Assembly: GCA_019351975.1 (NCBI GenBank)
Contig: JABBOG010000007.1
Coordinates: 1 to 64,000 of the forward strand
Direction of reading: 5' to 3'
Source: Acidobacteriota bacterium
GTDB taxonomy: Bacteria > Acidobacteriota > Terriglobia > Terriglobales > Acidobacteriaceae
DNA length: 64,000 nt
The position numbers and the translations under genes are program-made. Positions 9,253 to 17,736 of this stretch are shown here, piece after piece. How positions within the stretch are numbered: position 1 is the first letter of the stretch; every line of letters begins with the position of its first letter. The notes under the pieces are model-generated. The model was not told where the DNA came from and made no database searches. It saw only the letters and a program-made list of their open reading frames with translations.

Positions 9253-10332
9253 ATGAAACGCATGATGGTGTTGGTTGGAGTGGTGGTGTGTGGGGTGGTG
9301 GCGGTGGGGGCTGTGGGGCAGCAGCAGGCGGGGGCGAGGCGTGTGACGAAGGACAGCAGCGTGATCGGGGCGGATGGGACGGCGTATGTGACGCGGGTGG
9401 TTCCGGTGCCGGAGACGGTGAGTCCGGAGGCGCAGAAGATGCTGTCGCGGGTGGAGACGGATGTGGCGAAGACGCAGACGCTGGCCGAGGAGCGGGCGGG
9501 GACGGACAAGTGGCAGGCGGGCGCGGGGGCGGAGTCGGAGGCGATGTACCCGGTGCGGGTGCATGCGTCGGTGATTGCGGGAGTGCCGGTGCGGGTGGTG
9601 ATGCCGATGTCGATGGATGCGAGCAAGATTGGGCGGGTGTTGATCAATCTGCATGGGGGAGGGTTCAGGGTGGATTCGGGGTCGCTGACGGAGTCGGTGC
9701 CGATGGCGAGTTTGACGGGGACGAAGGTGATCTCTGTGCTGTACAGGATGGCGCCGGAGCATCCGTTTCCGGCGGCGGTGGATGATGCGGTGGCGGTGTA
9801 CAAGGACCTGCTGAAGTCGTATCAGCCGGGGAATATCGGGATCTATGGGACGTCGGCGGGGGCGATTTTGACGGCGGAGGTGACGGCGAAGCTGAAGCAG
9901 CTGGGGCTGCCGATGCCGGGAGCAACGGGTGTGTTTTCGGGTATGGGAGACTTCAGCAAGGCGGGGGATTCGACGGCGATGTTCTCGCTGGACGGGCTGG
10001 CGGGCTATCTGGCGCCACCGGGGAAAGGCCCGGCGATACCGGAGTATGTGGGCAAGACGAGCGTGACGGACCCGGTGTTGTCGCCGATGTACAGCGACAT
10101 GAAGGGGTTTCCGCCGACGCTGTTTGTGACGAGCGAGCGGGACCTGCTGCTGAGTGGAACGACGATTCTGCACCGGGCGTATCTGCGGGCGGGGGTGGAT
10201 GCGCAGCTGGTGGTGTTTGAGGGGCTGCCGCATGCGTTCTGGAATGACCCGAAGCTGCCGGAGTCGAAGGAGGCGGACAGGCTGATGGCGAACTTCTTCG
10301 ATGCGCACCTGGGGCGGCTGGCGGCGCAGTAG
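9253..10332 (+). CDS. Secreted alpha/beta hydrolase (HSL/esterase family IV-like)
   Basis: The start is the ATG at 9253, directly behind AAGGAGGG. A hydrophobic signal peptide covers residues 1-22 (MKRMMVLVGVVVCGVVAVGA). The oxyanion-hole motif HGGG is at residues 134-137 and the nucleophile elbow GTSAG has Ser201. The Asp in SERDLLLSGT and the His in GLPHAFW complete the expected triad. HGGG plus GTSAG is typical of bacterial hormone-sensitive-lipase esterases. The substrate is probably an acyl ester in the periplasm or outside the cell. It may head an operon with the sugar isomerase and an SDR, since gaps are 27 and 3 bases. Confidence 0.87.
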   Translation: MKRMMVLVGVVVCGVVAVGAVGQQQAGARRVTKDSSVIGADGTAYVTRVVPVPETVSPEAQKMLSRVETDVAKTQTLAEERAGTDKWQAGAGAESEAMYPVRVHASVIAGVPVRVVMPMSMDASKIGRVLINLHGGGFRVDSGSLTESVPMASLTGTKVISVLYRMAPEHPFPAAVDDAVAVYKDLLKSYQPGNIGIYGTSAGAILTAEVTAKLKQLGLPMPGATGVFSGMGDFSKAGDSTAMFSLDGLAGYLAPPGKGPAIPEYVGKTSVTDPVLSPMYSDMKGFPPTLFVTSERDLLLSGTTILHRAYLRAGVDAQLVVFEGLPHAFWNDPKLPESKEADRLMANFFDAHLGRLAAQ

Positions 10333-10359
10333 GGCGGGGAGCGGGGAGTGGTGGCGTGT

Positions 10360-11244
10360 ATGCTGGACGCTATGCAGGAGCTTGGTTTGGGGTCATCGAG
10401 ATACGCGCTGGGGATGATGCAGGGGCGGCTGTCGCCGCCGGAGGAAGGGCGGTTTCAGTCGTTTCCGCGGGAGAGCTGGAGGGAGGAGTTTGCGCGGGCG
10501 AAGGCGGCGGGGCTGGAGTATATCGAGTGGATCCACGATGAGTATGGGCGGACGGCGAACCCGATCTTCACGGCGGCGGGGCTGGCGGAGTTCGACGCAC
10601 TGAAGCAGGAGCATGGGATTGCGACGCCGGCGCTGTGCGGGGACTGGTTTATGGACTTTCCGCTGATCCGGTGCACGGCGGAGGAGCAGGCGGAGCGCGA
10701 GGCGCATCTGCATGCGCTGATCCCGGTAGCGGCGCGGATTGGGGCGAAGAAGATGGTGCTGCCGTTTGTGGACCAATCGAGCATGAAAACGGATGCGGAG
10801 AAGGAGACGGTGCGAGCGGTGCTGCGGCGGGCGCTGCCGGTGGCGGAGGCGCATGGGGTGGAGCTGCACCTGGAGGCGGACTTTGGGCCGGAGGAGTTTG
10901 CGGCGTTTCTGCGGGAGATTGAGCACCGGATGCTGAAGGTGAACTGGGACTCGGGGAACTCGTCGGGGCTGGGGTATATGGCGACGGAGGAGTTTGCGGC
11001 GTATGGGGAGCGCGTTGGGTCGGTGCACATCAAGGACCGGTACAGGAAGCCGGAGGGCGGCGTGGAGACGCGGCCGCTGGGGACCGGGTCGGCGGACTTT
11101 GAGGATGTGTTTCGGGCGATCCGGTCGATTGGATATCGCGGCGGGCTGACGCTGCAGGTGGCGCGCGGCTCGGCTGGCGACGAGGTGGAGTTTATCAAGG
11201 GCCAGATAGAGTTTCTGCGGTCTTACTGTAGTGGTCAGGAGTAA
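10360..11244 (+). CDS. Sugar phosphate isomerase/epimerase (xylose isomerase-like TIM barrel)
   Basis: The 294-residue protein matches the AP-endonuclease-2/xylose-isomerase-like TIM-barrel family. It has the N-terminal GMMQGRLSPP, the metal-binding acids in WIHDEYG and in LHLEADFGP, and the C-terminal VGSVHIKDR with His and Asp/Lys, and a late LQVARG. Members isomerise or epimerise keto sugars and inositols. An ATG at 10360 was chosen; a GTG at 10348 and an ATG at 10372 are alternatives. The next gene starts three bases after its stop, so it is almost certainly co-transcribed with the SDR at 11248. Close relatives occur in surface-glycan (nonulosonate-type) gene clusters, which is background knowledge rather than something proven here. 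Confidence 0.78.
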   Translation: MLDAMQELGLGSSRYALGMMQGRLSPPEEGRFQSFPRESWREEFARAKAAGLEYIEWIHDEYGRTANPIFTAAGLAEFDALKQEHGIATPALCGDWFMDFPLIRCTAEEQAEREAHLHALIPVAARIGAKKMVLPFVDQSSMKTDAEKETVRAVLRRALPVAEAHGVELHLEADFGPEEFAAFLREIEHRMLKVNWDSGNSSGLGYMATEEFAAYGERVGSVHIKDRYRKPEGGVETRPLGTGSADFEDVFRAIRSIGYRGGLTLQVARGSAGDEVEFIKGQIEFLRSYCSGQE

Positions 11245-11247
11245 ACG

Positions 11248-12105
11248 ATGCCGTTGACGGTGAATGATTTGAGGCGGGACACGCTGTTTTCGCTGGAGGG
11301 CAAGACGGCGGTGCTGACGGGTGCTTCGGGGTTTCTGGGGCGGACGTTTGCGCTGGCGCTGCTGGCCAATGGGGCGCGCGTGGTGGCGCTGGGTCGCAGC
11401 GAGCGGCTGAAGAGCGAGGCGGAGCGCTGGGCGAATGCGTTTGGCGCGAGCAAGATCGCGGTGCGGCAGATCGACATGTACGACCGGCAGGCGCTGGAGG
11501 ATGTGTGCGACGCGATTGCGGCGGAGGAGCGATCGATCGATGTGCTGATCAACAACGCGCATGAGCTGGGGGCGGCGACGGGGTTCAATGTGCCGGAGGG
11601 GTCGCTGGAAAACTCGACGTTTGACCAGTGGCAGCGGAACCTGCAGGGTGGTGTGTACTGGGCGGTGCAGACGACGCAGCGGCTGGGCGTGAAGATGAAG
11701 GAGCAGCGGCGCGGGTCGATCATCAATATTGCGACGATGTATGCGACGGTGGCGCCGCGGCCGCAGCTGTATGAGGGGACGACGAGCTTGAACCCGCCGG
11801 GGTACTCGGCATCGAAGGCGGCGCTGGCGGCGTTTACGCGATATACGGCGAGCTTCTGGGGGCGCGAGGGGGTGCGGGCGAACTGCATTTCGCCGGGGCC
11901 GTTTTCGAACACGGAGGATGTGGCGGGGCAGAACTCGGTGACGGAGGATTCGCCGTTTGTGCAGCGGCTGAAGGGGTATACGGTGCTGAACAGAATTGGG
12001 CGGCCGGTGGAGCTGTGCGGTGCGCTGGTGTTTCTGGCGTCGGATGCGAGCACGTATGTGACGGGGCAGAATTTGCTGGTGGATGGCGGATGGACAGCGG
12101 TTTAG
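11248..12105 (+). CDS. Short-chain dehydrogenase/reductase
   Basis: The 285-residue classical SDR has the cofactor motif TGASGFLG near residue 28, INNAH near residue 95 and the catalytic YSASKAAL (Tyr and Lys) near residue 190. It ends with FLASDASTYVTGQNLLVDGG, standard for the family. The lack of an acid after strand 2 and the Arg in LGRSERLK hint at NADP preference, an inference. It is tightly linked to the TIM-barrel isomerase and resembles the PtmA-type oxidoreductases found in flagellin or LPS sugar pathways. A 70-base intergenic repeat follows at 12187. Confidence 0.85.
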   Translation: MPLTVNDLRRDTLFSLEGKTAVLTGASGFLGRTFALALLANGARVVALGRSERLKSEAERWANAFGASKIAVRQIDMYDRQALEDVCDAIAAEERSIDVLINNAHELGAATGFNVPEGSLENSTFDQWQRNLQGGVYWAVQTTQRLGVKMKEQRRGSIINIATMYATVAPRPQLYEGTTSLNPPGYSASKAALAAFTRYTASFWGREGVRANCISPGPFSNTEDVAGQNSVTEDSPFVQRLKGYTVLNRIGRPVELCGALVFLASDASTYVTGQNLLVDGGWTAV

Positions 12106-12186
12106 AGGCAGGGAGCAGGGATCAAGGGTAGGGATTGAGGGTTAGGGTAAATTCGTTGGGGGCGTTGTGGTTTGGTTGCAGGAGGC

Positions 12187-12256
12187 GCTGCAGGTCTCTC
12201 CACTGCGCCAAAGGATGACGCCGTTTGGCTCTGGTCGAGATGACAGTATTTTGCTG
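12187..12256 (+). repeat. 70-bp intergenic repeat, copy 1
   Basis: This segment and positions 14759-14828 are near-identical over 70 bases in the same orientation. The shared cores are GGTCTCTCCACTGCGCC, CCGTTTGGCT and GGTCGAGATGAC. Both lie between genes. The pair brackets an SDR gene and the pseudokinase gene. It is probably a dispersed genomic repeat with no coding role. Confidence 0.8.
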
Positions 12257-12313
12257 ATTTGCGAAAACGCTGTCGGCAATCTTGCTGTAGGGACAGGGAT
12301 TAGGAGGGCGCGG

Positions 12314-13093
12314 ATGGAGATGGGGCTGAAGGACCGGATTGCGTTTGTAGCGGGGAGCTCGCGGGGGATTGGGCGGGCGATTGCGGCGGCGCTGCTGGCG
12401 GAGGGTGCGCGGGTGGTGATTACGGGGCGCGATGCGGCTTCGCTGGAGACGGCGAGGGCGGAGATGGCGGCTGACGCGGGGCAGGATCGGGTGCTGGCGA
12501 TTGCGGGGGATTTCGCGAATACGGAGACGATTGTGGCGGCGTTTGAGCAGACGGTGCGGGAGTTTGGGCGGATCGACCACATGGTGGCGAACCTGGGGAC
12601 GGGCAGCGGCAAGCCGGGGTGGGAACAGGCGGAGGAGGAGTGGGAGCGGCTGTTTGCGATGAACTTTTTTGCGTCGGTGCGGCTGACGCAGGCGGTGCTG
12701 CCGTACCTGCTGGGGAATGCGGAGGGTGGGAGCGTGCTGTATGTCGGGTCGATTGTGGGGGTGGAGGCGACGCCGGCACCGCTGCCGTACTCGGCTGCGA
12801 AGGCGGCGCTGATGAACTATGCGAAGAACCTGGCGCGGCAGGTGGGGGCGCAGAAGGTGCGGGTGAATACGATTGCGCCGGGGAATATTTACTTTGCAGG
12901 GGGATCGTGGGAGCGGCACCTGAATGCGCGGCGGGAGGCTGTGGAGGCGATGCTGCGGACGGAGGTTCCGGTGGGGCGGTTTGGGACGCCGGAGGAGATT
13001 GCGTCGCTGGCGGTGTGGCTGTGCTCGGAGCAGGCGGGGTTTGCGACGGGCGGGTGCTTTGTGGTGGATGGCGGGCAGACGCGGTCGGTGTGA
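12314..13093 (+). CDS. Short-chain dehydrogenase/reductase
   Basis: The ATG at 12314 has AGGAGG six bases upstream; longer frames starting at 12167 would run through the intergenic repeat and are not credible. The 259-residue product carries AGSSRGIGRAIA (cofactor), the NLGTG loop in place of the usual NNAG, a Ser in VGSIVG, and YSAAKAALMNYAKN (Tyr/Lys). It ends GGCFVVDGGQTRSV. The pattern fits 3-oxoacyl-ACP reductase-like SDRs of unknown substrate. It stands alone between the repeat copy and the pseudokinase gene. Confidence 0.85.
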   Translation: MEMGLKDRIAFVAGSSRGIGRAIAAALLAEGARVVITGRDAASLETARAEMAADAGQDRVLAIAGDFANTETIVAAFEQTVREFGRIDHMVANLGTGSGKPGWEQAEEEWERLFAMNFFASVRLTQAVLPYLLGNAEGGSVLYVGSIVGVEATPAPLPYSAAKAALMNYAKNLARQVGAQKVRVNTIAPGNIYFAGGSWERHLNARREAVEAMLRTEVPVGRFGTPEEIASLAVWLCSEQAGFATGGCFVVDGGQTRSV

Positions 13094-13316
13094 GCTAAGG
13101 CGCTGCTGGTGCGGCTGAGGACGTAGTGCGGGGCGTGATGGCAGGCGGCGATGCACAGGAAGTCAGCAAGGATACGCGCAGCATTGTTTGCGATAATGAA
13201 TGGGAGAAGAAAAGCTGCTATGTACGCACGAGCGGCGCACTCACGGAATTTCTGTATTTTGCCGATCTGGCATTTATGGCCTGACCTAACTCCACTCCCA
13301 ACGCAGGACTCGATAT

Positions 13317-14717
13317 ATGCAGCTATGGACCGACTATGAAGGCGTCACGATTGATGGCGCTTTTCCTTTGAAGAAGCTCTTGATGCCCGAGGGACGCAGT
13401 GCGTTCTTCTCTACCGCTGGATTGAAGGGCGAGCCGACGGTGGTGCGGCTGATCGAGTGCCACTTCGACGAGGAGGAGATCCTGGCGCGGTGGAGGTGCG
13501 TGGAGGCGCTGCGTCATCCGAACTTTTTGAAGTTTGAGCGGTTTGGGCAGACGGAGATTGAGGGTCGGCCGGTGGTGTATGCGGTCTTCGAGAAGGTGGA
13601 TGGGAACCTGGCGGAGGTGCTTGATCAAGGGCATTTGACGGTGGAGGATGTGGCACAGTTGGGGTTCAGCCTGGTGGCGGCGCTGGATGTGCTGCACACG
13701 CACGGGTATGTGCATGAACATGTGGAGGCGCGGAATATCTTTGCGGTGGGCGACGAGGTGAAGCTGCGGGGGGACTGCATCCGCGAGGCACCGGAAGGCG
13801 CGGAAGGACGGGCGGCCAAGCAGCGCGATGTGCGCGATCTGGCGACGGTGCTGCTGCAGGGGCTTACACAGCGGCGGTCGATGGAGGGCGTCGGGGATGG
13901 TGCGATGCCTGCGCCGATGCGGCAGATTATTCGTAATGGACTGGATGGGAGCTGGGGGCTGGAGAATATCCGGGCGGCGCTGGAGAGCCAGTATGCTGTG
14001 AAGCGGCCCGCTGTGGCTGCGGGATCGGCTGTGGCTGCGGGATCGGCTGTGGCTGTGGGACCGGGTGTGGTTTCGGCGAAGAAAGATGGGGTGGCGGGGC
14101 CGGCAGCTCCGCTGGTGGCGGCCAAGCCTGCGGTTCGAGCAGAGGAGAAGCTGCCGCTGCGGCCGATGAAGGAGGAGCGGAATGGTGGCGGCGAGCGCGT
14201 TGTGGCGCAGAAAGATGCCGAGGGCGAGGGCGTTTCGCTGCGGTCGCGGTGGGTAGGTGTGGGTGCGGTGGCGCTGCTGGTGATTCTTTGCGCCTGGATT
14301 GTGGCGGAGATTTCTGGCGGACATCGGGCTGCGAAGACAGCGGGTGTGGGAGCTTCGGTGCCTGTTGCAACACGGCCTGTTGTTGCGCAGCGAACCAAGC
14401 AGGCGGCGATTGCTACGCCGAAGGCTGCCGGGGCGGATGTGTCGCTTGGGAGCGGCGCTGCGGCGGCTGGGTCGCATGCGGGATGGCGTGTGATCGCGTA
14501 TACGTACGACCGAAGGGCGGATGCGGAGAAGAAGGTTTCGGAACTGGCGCATGCGCATCCGGAGCTGCAGCCGGCGGTGTTTACGCCTAGCGGACATGCT
14601 CCGTACCTGGTTTCGGTGGGGGGCGTGATGGATCGGGACGCGGCGCGGGCGTTGGCCCGGCGGTCGCGAGCGCTGCGGTTGCCGCGCGATATGTATATGC
14701 AGAATTACAGCCGGTAG
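13317..14717 (+). CDS. Pseudokinase - transmembrane - SPOR domain protein
   Basis: Residues ~10-225 follow the Ser/Thr protein kinase fold but the catalytic residues are lost. The beta3 Lys position is Arg (VVRLI, residue 44). The HRD-to-N loop reads HEHVEARN (133-140), so the catalytic Asp is His and the Lys is Glu while the Asn is kept. The DFG position reads GDC (152-154). A repeated AVAAGSAVAAGSAVAVGP linker starts near residue 232. A charged stretch follows, then one membrane helix (about 313-331), and a C-terminal SPOR-like domain from ~390 (GWRVIAYTYDRRADAEKKV). SPOR domains bind denuded septal peptidoglycan. The kinase-like part should be cytoplasmic and the SPOR part periplasmic. A signalling or scaffold role is inferred. 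Confidence 0.75.
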   Translation: MQLWTDYEGVTIDGAFPLKKLLMPEGRSAFFSTAGLKGEPTVVRLIECHFDEEEILARWRCVEALRHPNFLKFERFGQTEIEGRPVVYAVFEKVDGNLAEVLDQGHLTVEDVAQLGFSLVAALDVLHTHGYVHEHVEARNIFAVGDEVKLRGDCIREAPEGAEGRAAKQRDVRDLATVLLQGLTQRRSMEGVGDGAMPAPMRQIIRNGLDGSWGLENIRAALESQYAVKRPAVAAGSAVAAGSAVAVGPGVVSAKKDGVAGPAAPLVAAKPAVRAEEKLPLRPMKEERNGGGERVVAQKDAEGEGVSLRSRWVGVGAVALLVILCAWIVAEISGGHRAAKTAGVGASVPVATRPVVAQRTKQAAIATPKAAGADVSLGSGAAAAGSHAGWRVIAYTYDRRADAEKKVSELAHAHPELQPAVFTPSGHAPYLVSVGGVMDRDAARALARRSRALRLPRDMYMQNYSR

Positions 14718-14758
14718 GGGAGATCGGGCCGATGGTTATGGTGTCGGTGCAGGAAGAA

Positions 14759-14828
14759 GCTGCGGGTCTCTCCACTGCGCCAGACGATGAAGCCGTTTGG
14801 CTCCGGTCGAGATGACAACATTTGGCTG
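14759..14828 (+). repeat. 70-bp intergenic repeat, copy 2
   Basis: This is the second copy of the repeat at 12187-12256, in the same orientation, with roughly ten to fifteen differences. It lies in the 278-base gap between the pseudokinase and the next SDR gene. Nothing else recognisable is seen in that gap. Confidence 0.8.
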
Positions 14829-14995
14829 TAGGCCGTCGGCTCCTTTGTGATGAGGCGATGATGTGCTTGAGCTGCGGTGAGTGTGCGCTTGTGTGATGAG
14901 GGTGGGGTGCGTACTAGAGCGGGATGAGTGAGGGATTTGAGGTGGAGGACAGGGGCGGGAGGTGGCCTCTGCGATACTGGTGGGGAGGTATTTGG

Positions 14996-15829
14996 ATGAA
15001 TCGGGCGCAGCATTTGTTTGATTTGGCGGGGCGGGTGGCGGTGATTACGGGCGGCGCGGGGCTGCTGGGGTATCACCATGGGGCGATTCTGGCGGCGGCG
15101 GGGGCGCATGTTGTGCTGCTGGACCTGGAGGTGGCGAAGCCTGCGATGCGGGCGGAGCAGTTGCAGCAGGCGCACGGGCCGGAGTGCATGGGGCTGGCGG
15201 TGGATATCACAAGCGAGGCGTCGCTGGCGGAGGCGAAGACGGCGGTGCTGGAGCGGTTTGGACGTGTGGATATCTTGATTAACAACGCGGCGAACAATCC
15301 GAAGGTGGAGGACCAGAAGCCGGGGCAGCCGTGGTCGCGGCTGGAGAACTTTCCGCTGGAGACGTGGAATGCGGACATTGCGGTGGGGTTGACGGGGGCG
15401 TTTCTGTGCTCGCGGGTGTTTGGGACGGAGATGGCGAAGCGTGGGAGCGGCGTGATTCTGAATGTGGCGTCGGATTTGGCGGTGATAGCGCCGGACCAGC
15501 GGCTGTATCGGCAGGAGGGATTGCCGGAGGATGAACAGCCGGTGAAGCCGGTGACGTACTCGGTGGTGAAGACGGCGCTGCTGGGGCTGACGCGGTATCT
15601 TTCGACGTACTGGGTGAAGCAGGGCGTGCGGGTCAATGCGATCTCGCCCGGCGGGGTGTTCAACGGGCAACCGGAGGCGTTTACGGAGAAGCTGCATGCA
15701 CTGATACCGATGGCGCGGATGGCGCATAAGGACGAGTATCAGGGGGCGGTGCTGTTTTTGTGCTCGGATGCGAGCAGCTATATGACGGGGCAGAATCTGA
15801 TTGTGGACGGCGGACGGAGCGTGCTGTAG
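14996..15829 (+). CDS. Short-chain dehydrogenase/reductase (PtmA-like)
   Basis: The start is the ATG at 14996 behind GGGGAGG. An upstream in-frame start at 14924 adds an unconserved leader. The 277-residue product has ITGGAGLLGYHHGAILA (cofactor site), INNAANNPK, a Ser in NVASDLAV and YSVVKTALLGLTRYLSTYW (Tyr/Lys). It continues with VRVNAISPGGVFNGQ and ends with MTGQNLIVDGG. The NNAANNPK and NAISPGGVFN segments are typical of PtmA/legionaminate-type oxidoreductases of flagellin and LPS sugar pathways. Its relation to the SDR at 11248 suggests consecutive or parallel steps on one sugar. The M28 peptidase starts 44 bases after its stop. Confidence 0.83.
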   Translation: MNRAQHLFDLAGRVAVITGGAGLLGYHHGAILAAAGAHVVLLDLEVAKPAMRAEQLQQAHGPECMGLAVDITSEASLAEAKTAVLERFGRVDILINNAANNPKVEDQKPGQPWSRLENFPLETWNADIAVGLTGAFLCSRVFGTEMAKRGSGVILNVASDLAVIAPDQRLYRQEGLPEDEQPVKPVTYSVVKTALLGLTRYLSTYWVKQGVRVNAISPGGVFNGQPEAFTEKLHALIPMARMAHKDEYQGAVLFLCSDASSYMTGQNLIVDGGRSVL

Positions 15830-15873
15830 GGAGTGTGTGGAGTGTGACGGGCGCGGCGCAGTATGCTGGGTGG

Positions 15874-17661
15874 ATGCGGACTGCGATGTGGCGTAAGGCG
15901 ATTGTGGCGGGGGTTGCGGGATGGGTCGTGAGCGCGGGCTGTGGCGCGTTTGCGGCGGACAAGGCTGCGGCGGACAAGGCTGCGGCGGACAAGGCTGCGG
16001 CGGCGCAGGTATCCGCGGCGGCGGAGGGGCAGCCGGCGGAGAAGCTTGATCTACAGATGTACTCGCGGATACGGGACGAGGGGCTGAACCACTCGCATGT
16101 GATGGAGTATGCGGGGGCGCTGTTTGACGATATTGGGCCGCGGCTGACGGGGTCTCCGGCGATGGCGCGGGCGAATGCGTGGACGATGGCGCAGTTGACG
16201 GCGATGGGATGCGCGAATGCGCACCTGGAGAGCTGGGGCGACTTTGGGATGGCGTGGACGCAGCTCGGCGCGGGGCTGGAGATGGTGACGCCTACACCGG
16301 CGGTGTTGCTGGCGCAGGCGACGCCGTGGTCTCCGGCGCTGAAGGAGACGGCGAGTGCGGCGGTGGTGGCGGTTCCCGCGCTGGAGACTGAGGCGGACTT
16401 TGTGGACTGGAAGGGCAAGCTGGCGGGGAAGGTGGTGCTGTATGGGAAGTCCGGCGCGGGCGATCCGACGGTGGACCCGGACAAGGTGCCGCTGATGGTG
16501 CATGATGACGCGGCGAAGTTGCGGGAGTACGCGCAGTATCCGCTGGATGGGGACATGAGCGGGCAGGCGGTGTTGACGCCGGATATGGATACATGGCGGA
16601 CGATATTCAACGGGATGGCGTTTCAGGAGCAGGTGGCGAAGTTTTTTGCGCAGGAGGGAGCGCTGGCGGTGCTGGAGCCTTCAGGGTCTGGCGGGGTGCT
16701 GCATGACGATACAAACTCGAGCATGGGCTGGTTTGTGTACCGGCCGCAGGACAAGCAGGCGATTCCTGAAGAAGTGATTGCGGACGAGGCGTGGAGCCGC
16801 ATGAGTCGTCTGCTGAAGCATAAGGTTCCGGTGACGGTGAATCTCCACATCGACACGCAGTTCGGCGGAGACCATGAGCAGGGCTATGACACGATTGCGG
16901 AGATTCCGGGGACGGACCCGAAGTTGAAGGATGAGGTGGTGATGGTGGGCGGGCACCTGGATAGCTGGATTGCGGGGACGGGCGCGACGGACAACGGCGC
17001 GGGAGCGATCACGGCGATGGAAGCGATGCGGATTTTGACGGCGCTCGGCGTGAAGCCGCGGCGAACGATTCGGATTGGGCTGTGGAGCGGCGAAGAGGAG
17101 GGTGTGTTTGGATCGACCGGATATGTGGAGAGGCACTTTGCGACGTTCCACTACTCGAATGACCCAAAAGATGCGAATGTGCCGCTGTTTGTGCAGTCGA
17201 TGACGGCTCCGCCGACGATGAAGGCGGAGGCGGCGAAGCTGGATGCTTACTTCAACATGGATAATGGCACGGGCAAGCTTTTGGGGATCTACGCCGAAGG
17301 TAATGAGGGGATCGCGCCGATCTTTGCGCAGTGGATGGCGCCGCTGAAGGACCTGGGGATGACGACGGTGAGCGAGCGGCGGACGGGCTCGACCGACCAT
17401 GTACCGTTCCAGATGGCGGGGCTGCCGGGGTTCCAGTTTATTCAGGACCCCCGCGACTACGACAGCCGCACCCACCACACCAGCCTCGACACCTACGACC
17501 ACCTCAGCGAGCCCGACCTCAAACAAGCCGCCGTCATCGAGGCCATATTTCTCTACAACGCCGCCATGCGCGACGAGATGCTGCCGCGGGCGAATGTGCC
17601 GTTTGGCAAGGGGAGCGTGGAGACGCCGGTGAAGGGAATGTATCCGGACGCTGTGAAGTAG
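15874..17661 (+). CDS. Exported M28-family zinc aminopeptidase
   Basis: From the ATG at 15874 the 595-residue protein has a signal peptide (MWRKAIVAGVAGWVVSAGCG), a threefold DKAAA repeat and then a PA-type insert domain. The zinc-binding core starts near residue 354. GGHLDSW supplies His, GATDNGAGA the bridging Asp, SGEEEGVFGS the catalytic and ligand Glu, and RTHHTSLDTYDH near the end the last His. This matches bacterial M28 (PSEN/aminopeptidase Q-like) enzymes that cut peptides in the periplasm. A tract at about 17443-17577 changes abruptly to C-ending codons while keeping the frame. Longer in-frame starts exist upstream but lack the signal peptide position. Confidence 0.88.
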   Translation: MRTAMWRKAIVAGVAGWVVSAGCGAFAADKAAADKAAADKAAAAQVSAAAEGQPAEKLDLQMYSRIRDEGLNHSHVMEYAGALFDDIGPRLTGSPAMARANAWTMAQLTAMGCANAHLESWGDFGMAWTQLGAGLEMVTPTPAVLLAQATPWSPALKETASAAVVAVPALETEADFVDWKGKLAGKVVLYGKSGAGDPTVDPDKVPLMVHDDAAKLREYAQYPLDGDMSGQAVLTPDMDTWRTIFNGMAFQEQVAKFFAQEGALAVLEPSGSGGVLHDDTNSSMGWFVYRPQDKQAIPEEVIADEAWSRMSRLLKHKVPVTVNLHIDTQFGGDHEQGYDTIAEIPGTDPKLKDEVVMVGGHLDSWIAGTGATDNGAGAITAMEAMRILTALGVKPRRTIRIGLWSGEEEGVFGSTGYVERHFATFHYSNDPKDANVPLFVQSMTAPPTMKAEAAKLDAYFNMDNGTGKLLGIYAEGNEGIAPIFAQWMAPLKDLGMTTVSERRTGSTDHVPFQMAGLPGFQFIQDPRDYDSRTHHTSLDTYDHLSEPDLKQAAVIEAIFLYNAAMRDEMLPRANVPFGKGSVETPVKGMYPDAVK

Positions 17662-17736
17662 ACGGGGGGGGGTGACTGGTATAGATTTGTTCGCGAGCCG
17701 GATGACGGCTCTTTCTTGATGCGAGGAGCCGAGTGC

